Source: Piper betle
Lineage: Eukaryota > Streptophyta > Magnoliopsida > Piperales > Piperaceae
Direction: 5' to 3'
Length of the DNA: 64,000 nucleotides
Assembly (NCBI GenBank): GCA_033002965.1
Contig: JAURVB010002664.1
Span: 124,001-188,000, forward strand
The notes below the pieces were generated by a model. The model had not been told where the DNA came from. It did no database searches and was given only the letters and a program-made list of their open reading frames with translations. Positions 9,947 through 22,754 of the stretch are shown piece by piece (position 1 is the stretch's first letter; every line of letters starts with the position of its first letter). The translations under genes were made by a program, and so were the position numbers.

Positions 9947-11560
9947 ATGGTGACACAGACCCGTCGAACACAGATCAGGACCCCATCGCCTCCAGTAGTC
10001 AGACAGGATAGTCTCGACCATGATCACAGTGATACAGCTTCCAGTCGACCTAGGACCACCATGCCACCAGCAGAAACGAGTGTACCGGTATCAGCTAGTT
10101 GTCGTACGGAGAGCCATCGCCGAGACAGTCGACGCGACAGTCACCGCAGTGGGAGTAGTCGACAGGAAAGGGATGCTACGATAGCTAGGCTAGTTGAGGT
10201 TCAGATGCAAATGCAACAGAATCAGGAGGAATTTAGGAGAGAGCTCAGACAGATAGCTCTATTAGTGGCTAGAGCAGAGAAGAGACCAGCCGTGGATGAA
10301 GAGGCGCAAGGAGAGCAAGGAGAGCTAGTAGCGCCCATGGACCCTCCGCCGCCGCCTCCTCCTCCACCGCTGCAATAGGGAGCTACCCCCGCAACAGCTC
10401 CTCTGGTTGCCCCACTTCAGGCAAGGATGAGACAGGACGTCAGTGGACCTGCGATAACAGGTAGTGGGTAGACCGCAGGGGGAGTGGAGCAGTTGGAGGT
10501 GACAGTGTACCAGTTGGTACGGGACCACAGTTTCCCGATATGAGCAAGGAGAGGGATCAAATAGATCTGTAGACGTGAGGAGTTTAGAACTGTGGCAATA
10601 TGAGAGGTTAGTGAACAATGGCGGATGACCTTTGTTTGGGAAGTTGGATGCGGAGGAGGCATTCCTATGGATATCATCGGCCATAGGAGTGTTTGATAGT
10701 ATGGCATGCCCCGTAGAACACAGAGTACGCATCGTCACAGGAGTATTCCAAGTCGAAGTGAGGATATGGTGGAGTTCGGTGCAGAATTCTGTATTTGCTC
10801 ATCGCCAGCCTCAGGACATCACTTGGGAGGAATTCAGAGTGGAATTCGATGGAAAGTACTTTCCACCAGATGTTAGGAAAAGGAAGGAATGGGAGTTCCA
10901 GATGTTGAGGCAAGGACCTATGACAGTGGTACAGTATGAGATGAGGTTTAGAGCGTTGGAGAGATTTGCACCAGATTTGGTTTCGATCGAAGGAAGAAGA
11001 ATAGAGCGCTTCTATGAAGGCCTCCATCATGAGATTCGGATGGCATACTTGGATAGGAAGATTACTACCTTCGGTGATGTAGTGAGAGCTGCAGGTGAAG
11101 CAGAGCGGGTGATAGCTACATGACCACGTCGAGATGTCGACCAGAGGCAGCAACATCCGAGGCCATATCAGCCAGAGCAGGGGCACAACAGAGACGACGT
11201 GTAGATGCGCCAGTAGCCATGAGAGCCATGGATGGCCAGGTTCAGGGCAGCAGAGCCCTATTCTGTCAGAATTGCCAACGCCATCATTGGGGAGAGTGCA
11301 GAGTAGGTAGAAATGTATGCTACAACTGCGGTCAGCCAAGGCACCGAGCCGCAGAGTGCAGAGTAGGCACTAGGGTTTGTTACAACTGCGGTCAGCCAGG
11401 ACACAGGGCCACAGAGTGCAGAGGAGGCACTAGGGCCTATTACAGTTGCGGTCAACTGGGACATAGGGCTGCAACGTGTCCGACTGGCCAGAGCCAGCAG
11501 TTGACACTCCCAGCGCCTCAGCAGAGACTTGCACTTCCAGCTCCCCAACAGCAGTCATAG
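9947..11560 (+). pseudogene. Tekay-like element gag (nucleocapsid) region, frame-broken
   Basis: Gag forms the particle and binds the RNA. Three open segments in two frames together cover it. 9947-10378 is a basic, Ser/Arg-rich N-terminus with a Gln/Glu-rich coiled stretch and a polyproline end, then a stop. 10632-11123 is the retrotransposon capsid domain (W-x-SS, then FDGKYFPPDVR and E-F-x-x-L-R-Q). 11120-11560 holds zinc knuckles. Two CX2CX4HX4C knuckles are intact (CYNCGQPRHRAAEC and CYNCGQPGHRATEC). A third begins with Tyr instead of Cys, and an upstream one has abnormal spacing. At least two frameshifts separate the pieces. Confidence 0.8.
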
Positions 11561-11761
11561 CAGAGAGGCCAACAGGGCCATGGACAAGGCCAAAGAGGTG
11601 GAGACCAACAACCACCAAGGCAGCAACAAAGGGGACAAGATTAGAGAGGGTACATGGCTGCAGGACAGACTAGGAAGCAGAAGGGTAGGCCACAGCCACA
11701 GCCATAGTTAGCTCAGAATCGGGCCGCACCATCTGCACCAGAGCAGCAGCAACCAGCAAGG

Positions 11762-12469
11762 ATGTACGCAGCCACCGTAGTAGAGGCCCTTGAGGATACG
11801 ACGGTCGTGACAGGTACGCTTTCCGTAGGCCTTGTACCTGCACGTGTCTTGTTTGATTCTGGATGTACGCACTCCTTCATTTCGTACATGCACACTAATA
11901 GGATTGGATGTAAGATAGAGGAGTTAGGACATTCACTGTTAGTGTCCACCCCCACCGGTAGTGTAATAGCTACGGGCGAGTGTGTGCGTGATGTCCCTGT
12001 TGAGATTCAACAGCGACAGCTTGTAGCTGATTTAATACTATTCAAGCTACAAGAATTTGATGTGATATTTGGGATGAATTGGATGTCCAAGCAAGGAGCA
12101 GTGATAAATTGTCGAAGGAAGACGGTGACTTTCCGCCATGGAAGGCGCCGCTTTTTCTTCCAAGGTCAGGGCCGAGACAGGGAGCAAGGATGGATATCCT
12201 ATCAGAGTGCAGTGAGACAACTAGACAGAGGCAGTGAACTGATAATGGCAGCGTTAGTTTTGACTGAGCAGAGTGGACCAGGGAAACAGCCGAGTATAGA
12301 GGAGATTCCAGTGGTCTGCGAATTTATAGATGTATTTCCTGAGGAGATTACTGGATTGCTGCCAGACAGAGAGGTGGATCTTGCCATCGAGTTGATGCCT
12401 GGCACAGCCCCAATTTCGAGAGCTCTGTATAGGATGGCACCTCTGGAGCTCAAGGAACTGAAGGAATAG
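11762..12469 (+). pseudogene. Tekay-like element aspartic protease and start of reverse transcriptase
   Basis: The retroviral-type aspartic protease cuts the polyprotein. Its active site is FDSGCTHSFIS, with the catalytic Asp near nucleotide 11855. D-S-G in place of D-T-G is common in plant gypsy elements, so the site may have been functional. A downstream FDVIFGMNWM strand is also typical. The segment runs on into the reverse transcriptase N-terminus (ELMPGTAPISRALYRMAP). A TAG at 12467-12469 replaces a conserved Gln codon and ends the frame. The same frame reopens directly afterwards, so a single C-to-T change separates it from the next segment. Confidence 0.85.
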
Positions 12470-12481
12470 CTACAGATACTG

Positions 12482-13762
12482 TTGGACCAAGGATTCATCA
12501 GACCGAGCGTTTCCCCTTGGGGCGCACCGGTGTTATTTGTGAGGAAGAAGGATGGAAGCATGCGGTTATGCATAGATTACAGGATGCTAAACCATGCGAC
12601 GGTTAAGAACAGATACCCCCTTCCTCGTATTGATGATTTATTTGACCAGTTGAGCTTAGCAGTCGTCTTTTCAAAGATTGATTTGAGATTAGGATACTAC
12701 CAACTGAGGATTAGAGCAGAAGACATCCCGAAGACTGCGTTCAGGACGAGATATGGACACTACGAGTTTTTGGTCATGCCGTTTGGATTGACCAATGCTC
12801 CAGCAACATTTATGGACTTGATGAACAGAGTGTTCAATTTGTACTTGGACCAGTTTGTGATCGTCTTTGTGGATGACATACTGGTATATTCTTCGTCCAG
12901 GGAAGAACATGCGCAACACCTGAGGATTGTGTTGCAAACACTGAGAGAGCATAGGTTGTATGGGAAATTTTCGAAGTGCAGTTTCTGGTTGTCAGAGGTG
13001 AATTTTCTCGGCCACATCATCTCAGCATTAGGCATCTCAGTAGATCCAGCTAAGATAGAGGCAGTAGTGCAGTGGGAACAACTGAAGACACCTACGGAGG
13101 TTCGGAGTTTTCTGGGATTGGCTGGATACTACATACGGTTCATTCAGGACTTCTCTTCCATAGCAGCCCCTCTGACACGACTGACTAGGAAAGAGGAACG
13201 GTTCATATGGACAGACGAATGTGAGCGGAGTTTCAGGATGCTAAAGGAGAGGTTGACTTCGGTGCCTATCCTCGCATTGCCTGAGGGACATGAGGATTTT
13301 GTAGTGTATACTGATGCCTCAGGGATTGGCTTAGGTTGTGTTTTGATGCAGAAGGATAAGGTTATTGCTTATGCATCTCGTCAGCTCAAGGTGCATGAGC
13401 GTAACTATCCTACTCATGACCTAGAGCTTGCTGCAGTCATATTCGCTCTCAGAATATGGAGGCACTATCTATATGGAACATCTTTCAGACTTCTAACTGA
13501 TCACCAGAGTCTGAAATATATCTTCACGCAGAAGGATCTGAATAGCAGACAGAGGAGATGGTTGGAAATGTTGGCTGATTACGAGGTCGACATAGCATAC
13601 CATGAGGGCAAAGCGAATGTGGTAGCCGATGCATTGAGCAGGAAGCCAGGATTCTTGTACACCACAGGATTAGCAGCATTGTCAGTGACTGAGCACACTA
13701 CTGAGCCAGAGACAGTTAGTTGGGATGATGGCGCGACTTACGATTCAGCCAAGCGTGCTTGA
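12482..13762 (+). pseudogene. Tekay-like element reverse transcriptase and RNase H
   Basis: Reverse transcriptase blocks in order are [72 protein letters not shown] and the catalytic FVDD at 12866-12877. A connection domain follows (FLGHIIS, then [12 protein letters not shown]). RNase H has [29 protein letters not shown] and [10 protein letters not shown], then DALSRK. All expected acidic residues are visible. The frame is open for 426 codons but continues from 11762 only past the TAG at 12467, and it leaves frame near 13735, just before the integrase. Confidence 0.9.
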
Positions 13763-15227
13763 GCAGATTTGGATTGCACAGGAGGCAGATCCGCAGTTGA
13801 AGCAGTGGTTGGAACACGGAACACATCAGGAATTGGCCAGGGATACAGACGGATTAGTCAGATTGAGAGGCCGACTATTCGTGCCTAATGTTCCAGAGTA
13901 TCCCGGACTTCGAAGTACTATTCTTCACGAAGCTCACACGTCGAGATGCTCAGTACACCCAGGTGGAGTGAAGATGTATCACAATGTCCGACGAACCTAT
14001 TGGTGGCCAGGAATGAAGACAGAAGTATACGATACAGTGGCTAGATGTTTGGTATGCCAGCAAGTGAAAGCCGAGCATGTACGTCCAGGTGGAATGCTAC
14101 AACCGTTGGAAACCCCAGAGTGGAAGTGGGAGAGTATAGCTTACGACTTTGTAGTTGGTTTACCTAAGACCCGCCAACAGAAGGATGCGATATGGGTCAT
14201 AGTAGATCGACTTACAAAGAGCATACACTTCATACCGATCAGGATGGATTACCCACTGACCACATTGGCTACGCTGTATAGAGATCAGATAGTCAGGTTA
14301 CACGGCGTACCACGGGAGATCATATCAGACAGGGATCCGAGGTTCACATCGCGATTTTGGAAGGCCTTTCAGGCAGCTATGGGCACAGAATCGAGATTCA
14401 GCATAGCTTTCCATCCTCAAACAGACGGACAGACGGAAAGAACCATACAGACCCTGGAAGACTTGCTTCGCGCATGTATCCTAGATTTCGGAGGGAGTTG
14501 GGAAGAACACCTACCTCTGGTGGAATTCTCCTACAACAACAGCTATCAGGCCACGATTGGAATGGCACCGTTCGAAGCACTGTACGGCAGACCATGCAAA
14601 TCCCCAGTGTGTTGGGTGCAGGGCAGCGAACCAGTAGTAGTTGGGCCAGAAATGATCCAGCAGACACAAGAGGTGGTAATGAGGATTAGAAGAAGAATGA
14701 GGTCAGCTCAAGATAGACAAAAGAGTTACGCATATCAGCGCAGACGTGAGGTTCATTTCGCATTAGGAGATCACGTTCTCCTGAAGGTCTCTCCGACTAA
14801 GGGAAACACGAGATTCGGGACGCGAGGGAAACTCAGTCCGCGCTATATTGGACCCTTTGACATGATTGAGCACATTGGACCAGTGGCATATAGGCTAGCA
14901 TTGCCTCCTCACCTATCAGCCGTGCATGATGTCTTCCACGTGTCAATGTTGAAGAAGTATCACCCTGACAACTCTCATGTTGTCAGCTTCAAAGAGGTAG
15001 AGCTGCAACCGGACCTGACGTACCCAGAAGATGCAGTCCAAATCGTGGACCGAAGGGTGAAGATTCTCCGAAGAAAAGAAGTTCCCCTAGTGCGAGTGCA
15101 ATGGACCCGACGAGGAGTTGAGGAAGCTACGTGGGAACGAGAAGATGAGATGAGGAAGCGATACCCGGAGTTGTTCGAGCAACCAGCTTCACAACCAAGT
15201 ACTACGCCAACACTTACATTTAGATGA
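13725..15227 (+). pseudogene. Tekay-like element integrase with C-terminal chromodomain
   Basis: Integrase inserts the DNA copy. It has an HHCC zinc domain (HEAHTSRCSVHPGG, CLVCQQVK), catalytic core acidic residues in YDFVVGLPK, ISDRDPRFTSRFW and TDGQTERTIQ, and a GPY/F-type module (RYIGPFDMIEHIGPVAYRL). A chromodomain-like end follows (VDRRVKILRRKEVPLVRVQW, then ATWEREDEM), which in chromoviruses directs insertion to certain chromatin. The segment is intact for about 500 codons. It is in a different frame from the RNase H segment, with the shift near 13735. Confidence 0.9.
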
Positions 15228-15278
15228 GGAACATGGTTGAAACTTCCTTGGTTAAAATTTCGAGGACGAAATTTTTCT

Positions 15279-15291
15279 AAGGAGGGAAGGT
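15279..15291 (+). other. polypurine tract of the Tekay-like element
   Basis: AAGGAGGGAAGG ends directly before the TG of the 3' LTR at 15292. It is preceded by CGAGGACGAAAT, a context often seen before this tract in the clade. It primes plus-strand DNA synthesis. Confidence 0.8.
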
Positions 15292-18159
15292 TGTAAAACC
15301 CGTGACTCGAGTCAGAGTTTTACGGGAGTGAACTAGTCGGTTCGAGTCAAGTCAGCTTCATGGACCGCGAGCTGAGTTGAGGCCAGCTGTGAGTTATGAG
15401 CGATGAGGGTCATGTATGCTCAAGTATACGATGATAACGTCAAAAAGATGATGAAAAATGGGTTATCAAGTATATGGAGGTATGCAGTATTGATTGTTAT
15501 TTTATTTGATCGTAGAATATTTTTAGGGCCGAATGACGAATTAGGACGCGATATAGGGAGTTTGGGTGGGTTATTAGTTATAGAACATATCATTTGGATG
15601 TTGCTGTGTTCATTTGATTTTACGGGATTTTTCCCATATTTTTCTAGATTTTATTTTAGAATTTATTGCGAACTAGTTATTATTTTGACTCGAGTAGGAA
15701 TCGAGTCAATACTTATTTACGAGTTTGCCATTGAGGGTATTATTCTCCCTCTCGACACCTACCCTCCCAAAACCCTCGCCGCCTTGTGCTCATCGCCGCC
15801 GCCACCGCTGCCGCATGCCGCCGATCAACGCCGCCCCGCCCTGCCGTGCGTCGCCGTGCCGCCACGACCCACCCCGGCCACCATCTCGCCGCCACGACGC
15901 CGGAATCGCCCCACAAGCCGCGACGCCCTCCCTCGTCGATTCGCCGCCGTCCGGGCCGCGCCGCCACCGCTGTGACCCCGACGACCACCCCCTCGCCGTC
16001 GCCGACGTTTCCCCCATCATCCCGACCGCCGTCGAGGCCGGCCGTAGCCCCGATCGAGCACGCCACCGCCGCCGCCCATTTTCGACGCCATCGCCGACAG
16101 CCATCGCCGCCCTCAGCTAGCTACCTTGTTTGACACCACCATTGGACCAAGCTCGTCGAGCTGGTGCCGATAGACCCCCTGATTGCCCCGTCCCGAAACA
16201 TCGTCGGAAAACCGCCGGAACCGCCGAAAAATTGGATTCGTGGGAAATTCGCCGGATCATCCGCCGAACGCACCCGGTCCAATCTGATCGGACTTCGGAC
16301 GCCGCTAGGTGCCGAATTTGAGTTTCGAGCCACAAAACGGAAACCCTAGCCGTCGCCGATTTTCGACGACGCGAGGTATAATTTATTTTAACTTAATTAT
16401 TTGAAAGTATTGATTATTAGAATTGCATGCTAGGATTGGTGAATTGTGTGTTATAATAATATATATAAATGTAGATTTGATTAAGGATAAAATATGAAAT
16501 TTGTTTGATTGAGTGGTGTTAAAAATGGAGGCTAAGAAACTAATTAGGGTAACTAGGTAATGATCATGATCTAATGCAAACTAGCCTAAGTAGACTTGCT
16601 AGAATTGATATAGGTTGATGTGTGTTGATTGATGCGTGATTGTGTTGATTGTGTGTGCATGCTATAGGATGTGTGATTCATCATGCGGGCGTTAGTTTTT
16701 AGCTTGATTGTGTAGGTACGGTGTAGGAGCTCGCCGCCTAGGCGCGTGGACCAGTTTGGAGCTTCTACCAGGTCCATTTAGGACTCGTTCTCTATTTTAC
16801 GCTATTCTATTGTGTATTTGATTTATCATGTGCAGGACGAGTTAAGTGGCACTTTATCGGATCCCACTTAACTCAGGCCATTTAGCCAACGGTTCTTTTT
16901 CGGATTAATAACCCTCGAGGATGAGATCCCTCGAGTTTGTTTTCGAACTTCAGATCCAGCTCACGATGCCTTCGGGCCTATTGTATAAATCCCAACCCAG
17001 GCCTATATATATATAGTTTTCGCATTTTCGGTGAGAGATGGAATGAGGGTTACTGACGGCCACGCCTTCAGATAGGGCGTGTGCTCGGAAGAGCAGGCTC
17101 TGGAGCTGGGGAGAACCCACTTCGTTCCCGAAGGATCCGGACAACTCCACCTTTGAGTTCCTCAAACCCGGAGAAGTGTGGAGGTTTACAGGTACTGCAA
17201 TGCAGCGCATGTCTAGACTTATGGTTCAAAGGGTACTGAAGGCGATTGCCTGAGAGTGCTCGGCCTTCATGCTCAAGGCCAGGAGTAATATGGAAGGTGC
17301 AGAGGGCGAAAAGGAATGAGATTTGATGCGAGAAGCGATAGAGAAATGGCCAACGTATGAGAATGAGAAAGAAAGGGGACGCTGTCGACTCGAGGGCGAC
17401 GGCCCGATAGCGACGGCTCCCATATGTGCCCTGATGAGAGTTCTTGAGGAAGTATATGGTTTTCATTCAACAGGAGAGTTTGCTCTCCTGTGCCAGATTG
17501 ATATTAGTTATTTTTCGGGCCGGTAACACTCGTTACTGACGGTTTTTCTATATATATGTAGGTGAGGAATGCGAGCGATGAAAGCTGTCGGGACTGCAGA
17601 GGAGCAGCACGGAACCGTGCACACATGTACCTACCGCGTGTAATCTATAATGACGGTGTGTTATCGCTATGTGAATGATAATTTTGATGTGTTTGCTTGA
17701 ATGAATTGCTTGTTATGAAACGAACAGATCAATGTGAATGAGTAGGGAGCCTTGGAGTTCAGACTCAGCTCAGGTGAAACAAATGAGATAATGATTGAAT
17801 GTCATGGTAGATTGTTATGTGTTATCGTATTTTGATAAAATATTTATATACCCTTGTTGTGGACAGGTTGGCCCTTATTGTACTTTTAGGGAAACTTTGT
17901 CTATTTTCCAGTAGTTATATTTTCTTTTGGCTTCTCATTTATTGTTTTGTCTTGTCTTTGCTTGCACGTCATGGCATGCATGTAGGACTCCGTTAGAACC
18001 CAATTGTTCCCATCCATGCATTTCATGTTTGCATCTCCATCTTGAGACGCCGAGGGTAGATCCGGGTCGGCTTAACCGAATCCAGTAGATTAGCGAACGG
18101 TTCGGTCGCCGGTGACATTTCCGGGTCCGTTCACGGGTGAGCCGAAATTGGGTGTTACA
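15292..18159 (+). repeat. 3' LTR of the Tekay-like element
   Basis: It starts TGTAAAACCC and ends GGGTGTTACA, 2868 bp. It is collinear with the 5' LTR but lacks the TRIM, showing the TRIM arrived after the element inserted. The GC-rich block, hairpin and TATA motifs all recur. Beyond 18159 the interrupted hAT-like copy resumes. Confidence 0.92.
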
Positions 18160-18539
18160 GGGCTGGTTTGGCAGGGCAGGTTGCCAGCGGCGGCGATAGG
18201 GGTGAAGGAGCGGGTCAGGGGTGACATTCTCATAATTAAAAGTTGGCTTGACTCCGATTCGAGTAAAAAATAATAACTAATTCTAAATTATTTTAAAAAA
18301 TCTAAAAAATATGAAAAAAATATCATGAAGTATAATACACACAATAATATCAAAATGACATCAATACCTAATTTTTATATATTTATGTTATGAATTGTTA
18401 AATTATTATATATGACCGATTAGACCGATTTAGAGTGATTCAACTGAACCGATTTTTAACCTATTTAAACCGATTCGATCTGATTCAGTGACTCTCTCGA
18501 AAACTGATTCTGATTCCGATTCCGATTTTTCAACTATGA

Positions 18540-18890
18540 TGGTATGTCAACCAACCTAAATTAGAGTCTTATAAAACTTCACTATAACATGTGAACCTAA
18601 CATGTGTGAGGGGAGATGATTCGTATGGTATGATGTGGTCTGTCAGCCAGCCCTAGTTACAGTTTCTTAAAACTTCACTCTAACATATGAATCTAGTATA
18701 GGTAAGGGGAGATTATTCAAATGGTATGATGTGTGAATGGAAGAATTGTTGTGTTAATCTTACAGTAGTCGTGAATATTGTTGGTGGCTTGTATATAGGC
18801 GAATATGAAAGTTTTATTCTTTGAGTTATTTTTTGGATTAAAACTATGAAACTTATTGCAAGTTTTTTTGGGGGCCCATAGGGCCCAACA
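18540..18890 (+). mobile_element. copia-like LTR (copy C) with an internal ~105-bp duplication
   Basis: Its right end, GGGCCCATAGGGCCCAACA, matches copies A and B. The left part contains an imperfect tandem duplication: a unit with AAAACTTCAC..TAACAT and GGGGAGAT.ATTC occurs at about 18541-18640 and again at 18645-18730. Copy A has the unit once. No primer site follows the end, so this may be the 3' LTR paired with copy B. Confidence 0.6.
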
Positions 18891-20135
18891 AATATGACAA
18901 ACAAGTGGCATAGATACACATGACCAAAGACTACAGAATATCTCTAGCTAAATGAGAATACCTCGCAGATTCAATAATCGACTCTTTCCACAATGTACAA
19001 ACATAAATTGATCATGTGGATGCAATGGTTGCATGTTATACCTGTATTTTTGCTTCTAGGGATTGTCTCAAGATCAATAGTCTGCCTTTCAGTCTGGGCC
19101 ATCAGTTTTTCAAATAAGAATCTAACCACCATTACTTTTTCTTGTATGTCTCAATCTTTTTGCTTGAGTAGACTGTTTGAGGTTAGTGATTAACAAATGT
19201 ACCTGGATTGAAGTCTTGCCGGGATATCTTTACCTGATTGTCATGTTTGAGTTTCTGCTATTCTCATGTTGCAGTAGAACTAAAATGGCATTGTTCGATA
19301 TCAACTTCTGAACATGGAAAAATTGTTGGTTATTATTTCGAAATCTTAGTTCTTTTAGCATTCTTATTTCGGCAACTATTTACATGAGTGAATCTCTGTT
19401 GTAGACAGTTAACACTGTTTGACTCGGTAATAATTGATTGAAGGTTTGACCCATTGACATCAATGAAACAGCTTATTCCTGACCTTGGAGACCCCAATTT
19501 TTAAATTAGATTTTTTAAAATATAAAATATAAAATATAAAAATTAGATTTTTATAAAGTATTTTGATCTTTGATACGACTCCTCATTTCTAAACCTGAAT
19601 CATATACCATATTAACAATTTTTTTATAAAAATTGAAACAAAACTTAATTAAATTAAAATATTAATTTTAAATTCTTAAATTGGTTCGCTTCATAGGTTG
19701 CCCTATTTTTTGGTTTTGGTTTTTCAATTCAATCTTCCCTCCCTTTCTCTTTCTAGTATTTGCTTACTCCTCGTCTTCCTCCTTCCCTCCACATCATGGC
19801 CATTGCTGGGGGCGAGCATGGTTTGGTTAATCGACCAAACCAGCTGACCCATTCCGGAAGTTTGGTTCGGTGCTAGTCTTAGTTCTAGTTAGATCGATTT
19901 TTTATCGAAACCAATCAAATAAAATAAACTAATAAATATAAAGAATTCTATTTACATCACTTCTTCCATTTTTTCTCTAGTCATCATGATATATAACAAA
20001 GATTCATAAAAAATCTTCATTTTAATTTAATCTACTGAAAATGCTTTGTTTATATGTGTGAAAGAGATGAAAGCTTAACACATTATATATTGTATATCTA
20101 TTATATAATATCTCAAGTTAGAATCTTATTCATGT
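18891..20135. other. intergenic sequence, no gene identified
   Basis: Open frames here (for example 18993-19193) carry no recognised motif. AT-rich runs with a short AAATATAAAATATAAA tandem lie at 19500-19550. From about 19690 to 19930 there are GGTTTGGTTAATCGACCAAACC-like words, matched by similar words at 23200-23340. These suggest another old repeat family flanking the plus-strand solo LTR. Confidence 0.4.
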
Positions 20136-22703
20136 TGCAAAACCTACGACTCGAGTCAGAGTTTTACATTGTTGAACCAGTCTATTTAACTGTCAGTTCA
20201 AGTTCGAGTTCAAGTCGAGTCAATTTTATAACCCGTGTGCTCAGCCGAGGCTAGCCATATGTTATGAGAAATGAGCGTCAAGTGTACTCGAGTATATAAT
20301 AATAATGACAGAAAAAGTATTAGAAATGAGTTATCAGAGTATTTGACAGTATACAGTTATATTTTTATATATTTAGTCGTAGAATTATTTTAATGCCGAA
20401 TAACGTATTAGAATGCATCATATAGTTGTTTGGATAGGTTATTAGTTATAGAATAAGTCATTTTGATGTTATGGAGTGTATTATATTTTTATCGGATTTT
20501 TTCATATTTTTTTGAATTTGTTTTAATTTATTAGGAGTTAGTTATTATTTTTGACTTGGGACGGAGTCGAATCAACTTTTAATTATGAAATCACCGCCCA
20601 AAACTTTCCCTGACCTTTCTCCCTCTCCAACCCATTGCTGCCCCGATTGTTGCCGCCCAACGCCACCTCTGGCTGCCGCACCGCTACTGATAGTCGCCGC
20701 CTACTCTGTTGGAGCTCCGATGAGGTGCCCCCAACCTTCCCAACCACTGCCAGGCTTCCACGACACCTTGATGCAATGCGATCGCACCACAATGACCAAT
20801 GCCATTTCACCGCCAGCTGCACCACTTTGCCACTGTCGTGCCACCGACGCTTCCCCTACATTGAGGGCCACCCCCGAGGCCAACCAAGGGCCGATCAGAC
20901 AAGCCAACCGACCCCGAGTGATTCGCCGCCACCGTTAGCAACTACACCACCACCATAGTTAGGTCGAGCTCGCCGAGCTGGTGCTGACCCATAGCCCAGA
21001 TCACTCACCATAATAGTCGCTGGAAAACCTCCAGAAAGTTGCCGAAAAACCACAAAAACTAACGAAAACTGCAGAAAAATCGGATTGGCTGAAATTTGCC
21101 GAAAATTACTGGATTTTTGCCAAATTTGTTCAGCCAAACCCGATAGAACTTTGGACACCATCGGTGCCAAATTCGAGTCTCAAACAGCCAAAAAACCTTA
21201 GTCATCATCAATCGCCAATGACGGGAGGTATAATTAGTTTCGACCTAATTAATTAAACTTGATAACTATTAGCACAACATGATAAGATTTGATTAATTGA
21301 TGTGATAAAATATTTGAGATTACATAAAAAAGAAATTGTGTGATTTGAATTGTATTAAAATAAATATTAAGGAACTAATTAAATAAATTAAGCATGTATT
21401 GTTAATCAAATGCAACGTAGCATAGAAAATCTTGATATGGATTGATGTGTTCGACTTGATGTAATGAGTGCTTTGATGTGAGTGTGATATAAGATGTGTG
21501 AATGCATCATAGTGGGAGTTAGCTTTTAGTTTTGATGTGTAAGTACAGAGTAGGAGTACATCGCCTAGGCACATGGACACGATTGGAGTTTTTCTCAAGT
21601 CCATTTACGGCTCGCTTCTAGTTTGACTCTTATACTCTATCGTAATTTATTTTTAATAGGCAAGCAAATATGTTGAGTGGTGGATTTATCGTATCCCACT
21701 CCACACGGTTTATTTAGTTGCACGATTTGTTGGATTAATAACCCTCGAGGATGAAATCCCTCAAGTTTGTTTTTGAAAATTCAGATCCAGATCACTATAC
21801 CTTCTGGCTTACTATATTGCAATCCCTACCCTAGGCCTATATATATGTAGTTTTCTTGAGTTTTTCAACGAGATGTGAGACAATGGAAAGTCGACTCACG
21901 AGCTACACGAGCGGGCATCTCCCAATCAAAGCGAGCTCTAGATTGGTGAGCGGATCATTTCATTCTTGGAGGGTCCTGACAACTCCACCTTTGAGTTCCT
22001 CAAACCCGAAGAAGTGTAAATGATTACAAGTACTACAATGTAGAGTATGTCTGGACTTTTAGCTTCCAAAGGTACTGAAGGCGCATGTCTGAGAATACTT
22101 AGCCTCTGTACTCGGGATAAGGAGTGATACGGAGAATGTAGAGGGCTTTAGAAAAATTAATTTTCCCTCGCAAGGGATAGTTTTAAAAGTTGCCAAGGCA
22201 TGAGATGAGTCAGAATGGGACACTGCCGAGCAGAGACCGATGATTCCTGATTAGTGCCCTTATGATATATTTTATGTAGAAGTATATTAATGATTTCATT
22301 TAGCAAGAGAGCTCGATCTCCTTTGCTAGTTTGTTTATTAGTTATTTCTGGACCAATAATACTCGTTACTGACGTTTTTATATTATATATGTAAGTAAGT
22401 ATCTGGACAATTGAGTGTTGTCAAGACTATGGAGAAGCAGCGATGTACTATGCAACACATATACTTGCCTAATGGAATGAATATTGTTGAGTGATGAATG
22501 GTTGTGAATGGTGTCAATTAAATGTTATGACATTTTTATTGCTAGAAATGACGAGTGAATTTGATAAAATATTTTGCATGTGGTTGAAAATTATGAATAG
22601 AACTAAACCGATTGAGCAACGAAATCCAGACTCAGCTCAGAAGATTAAAATGATTAGAATGAACATGTTGTAAGAAAACATCATATTTTTGTTATGTTTT
22701 CCA

Positions 22704-22754
<51 letters not shown>

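Larger units (their letters stand above)
5961..18159 (+). mobile_element. Ty3/gypsy chromovirus LTR retrotransposon (Tekay/Del-like), complete but decayed
   Basis: Order is 5' LTR (5961-9715, enlarged by a TRIM), initiator-Met primer site, gag, protease, reverse transcriptase, RNase H, integrase with chromodomain, polypurine tract, 3' LTR (15292-18159). LTRs begin TGTAAAACCC and end GTGTTACA. The integrase-chromodomain order, ~2.87-kb LTRs and Met primer fit the Tekay (Del) clade. Frames are broken by several frameshifts and a stop in pol, so this copy cannot act alone. The LTRs differ by about 6% over the first ~180 bp, nearly all transitions, as expected of methylated silent DNA. The flanking 5-mers (GGGTG left, GGGCT right) agree only partly, so the target duplication is imperfect. 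It sits inside hAT-like copy 1. Confidence 0.9.
5444..18538 (+). mobile_element. hAT-like non-autonomous element, copy 1, split by a chromovirus
   Basis: Terminal inverted repeats are CATAGATGGAAAAATCGG on the left (5444) and, reading in from 18538 on the other strand, CATAGTTGAAAAATCGG. Flanking 8-mers are ATTGTATG (5436-5443) and ATGGTATG (18539-18546), seven of eight matching. This fits the 8-bp duplication made by hAT transposases. Without the inserted chromovirus (5961-18159) the element is about 896 bp, close to the intact copies at 31921-32801 (881 bp) and 54593-55505 (913 bp). Order inside is a CGATTTAAATC-rich left end, a GC-rich stretch, an AT-rich stretch with ACTC-GA-GTCA motifs, and a right end rich in GATTCCGATTCC. 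It has no coding capacity. The superfamily call is inferred from TSD length. Confidence 0.7.
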
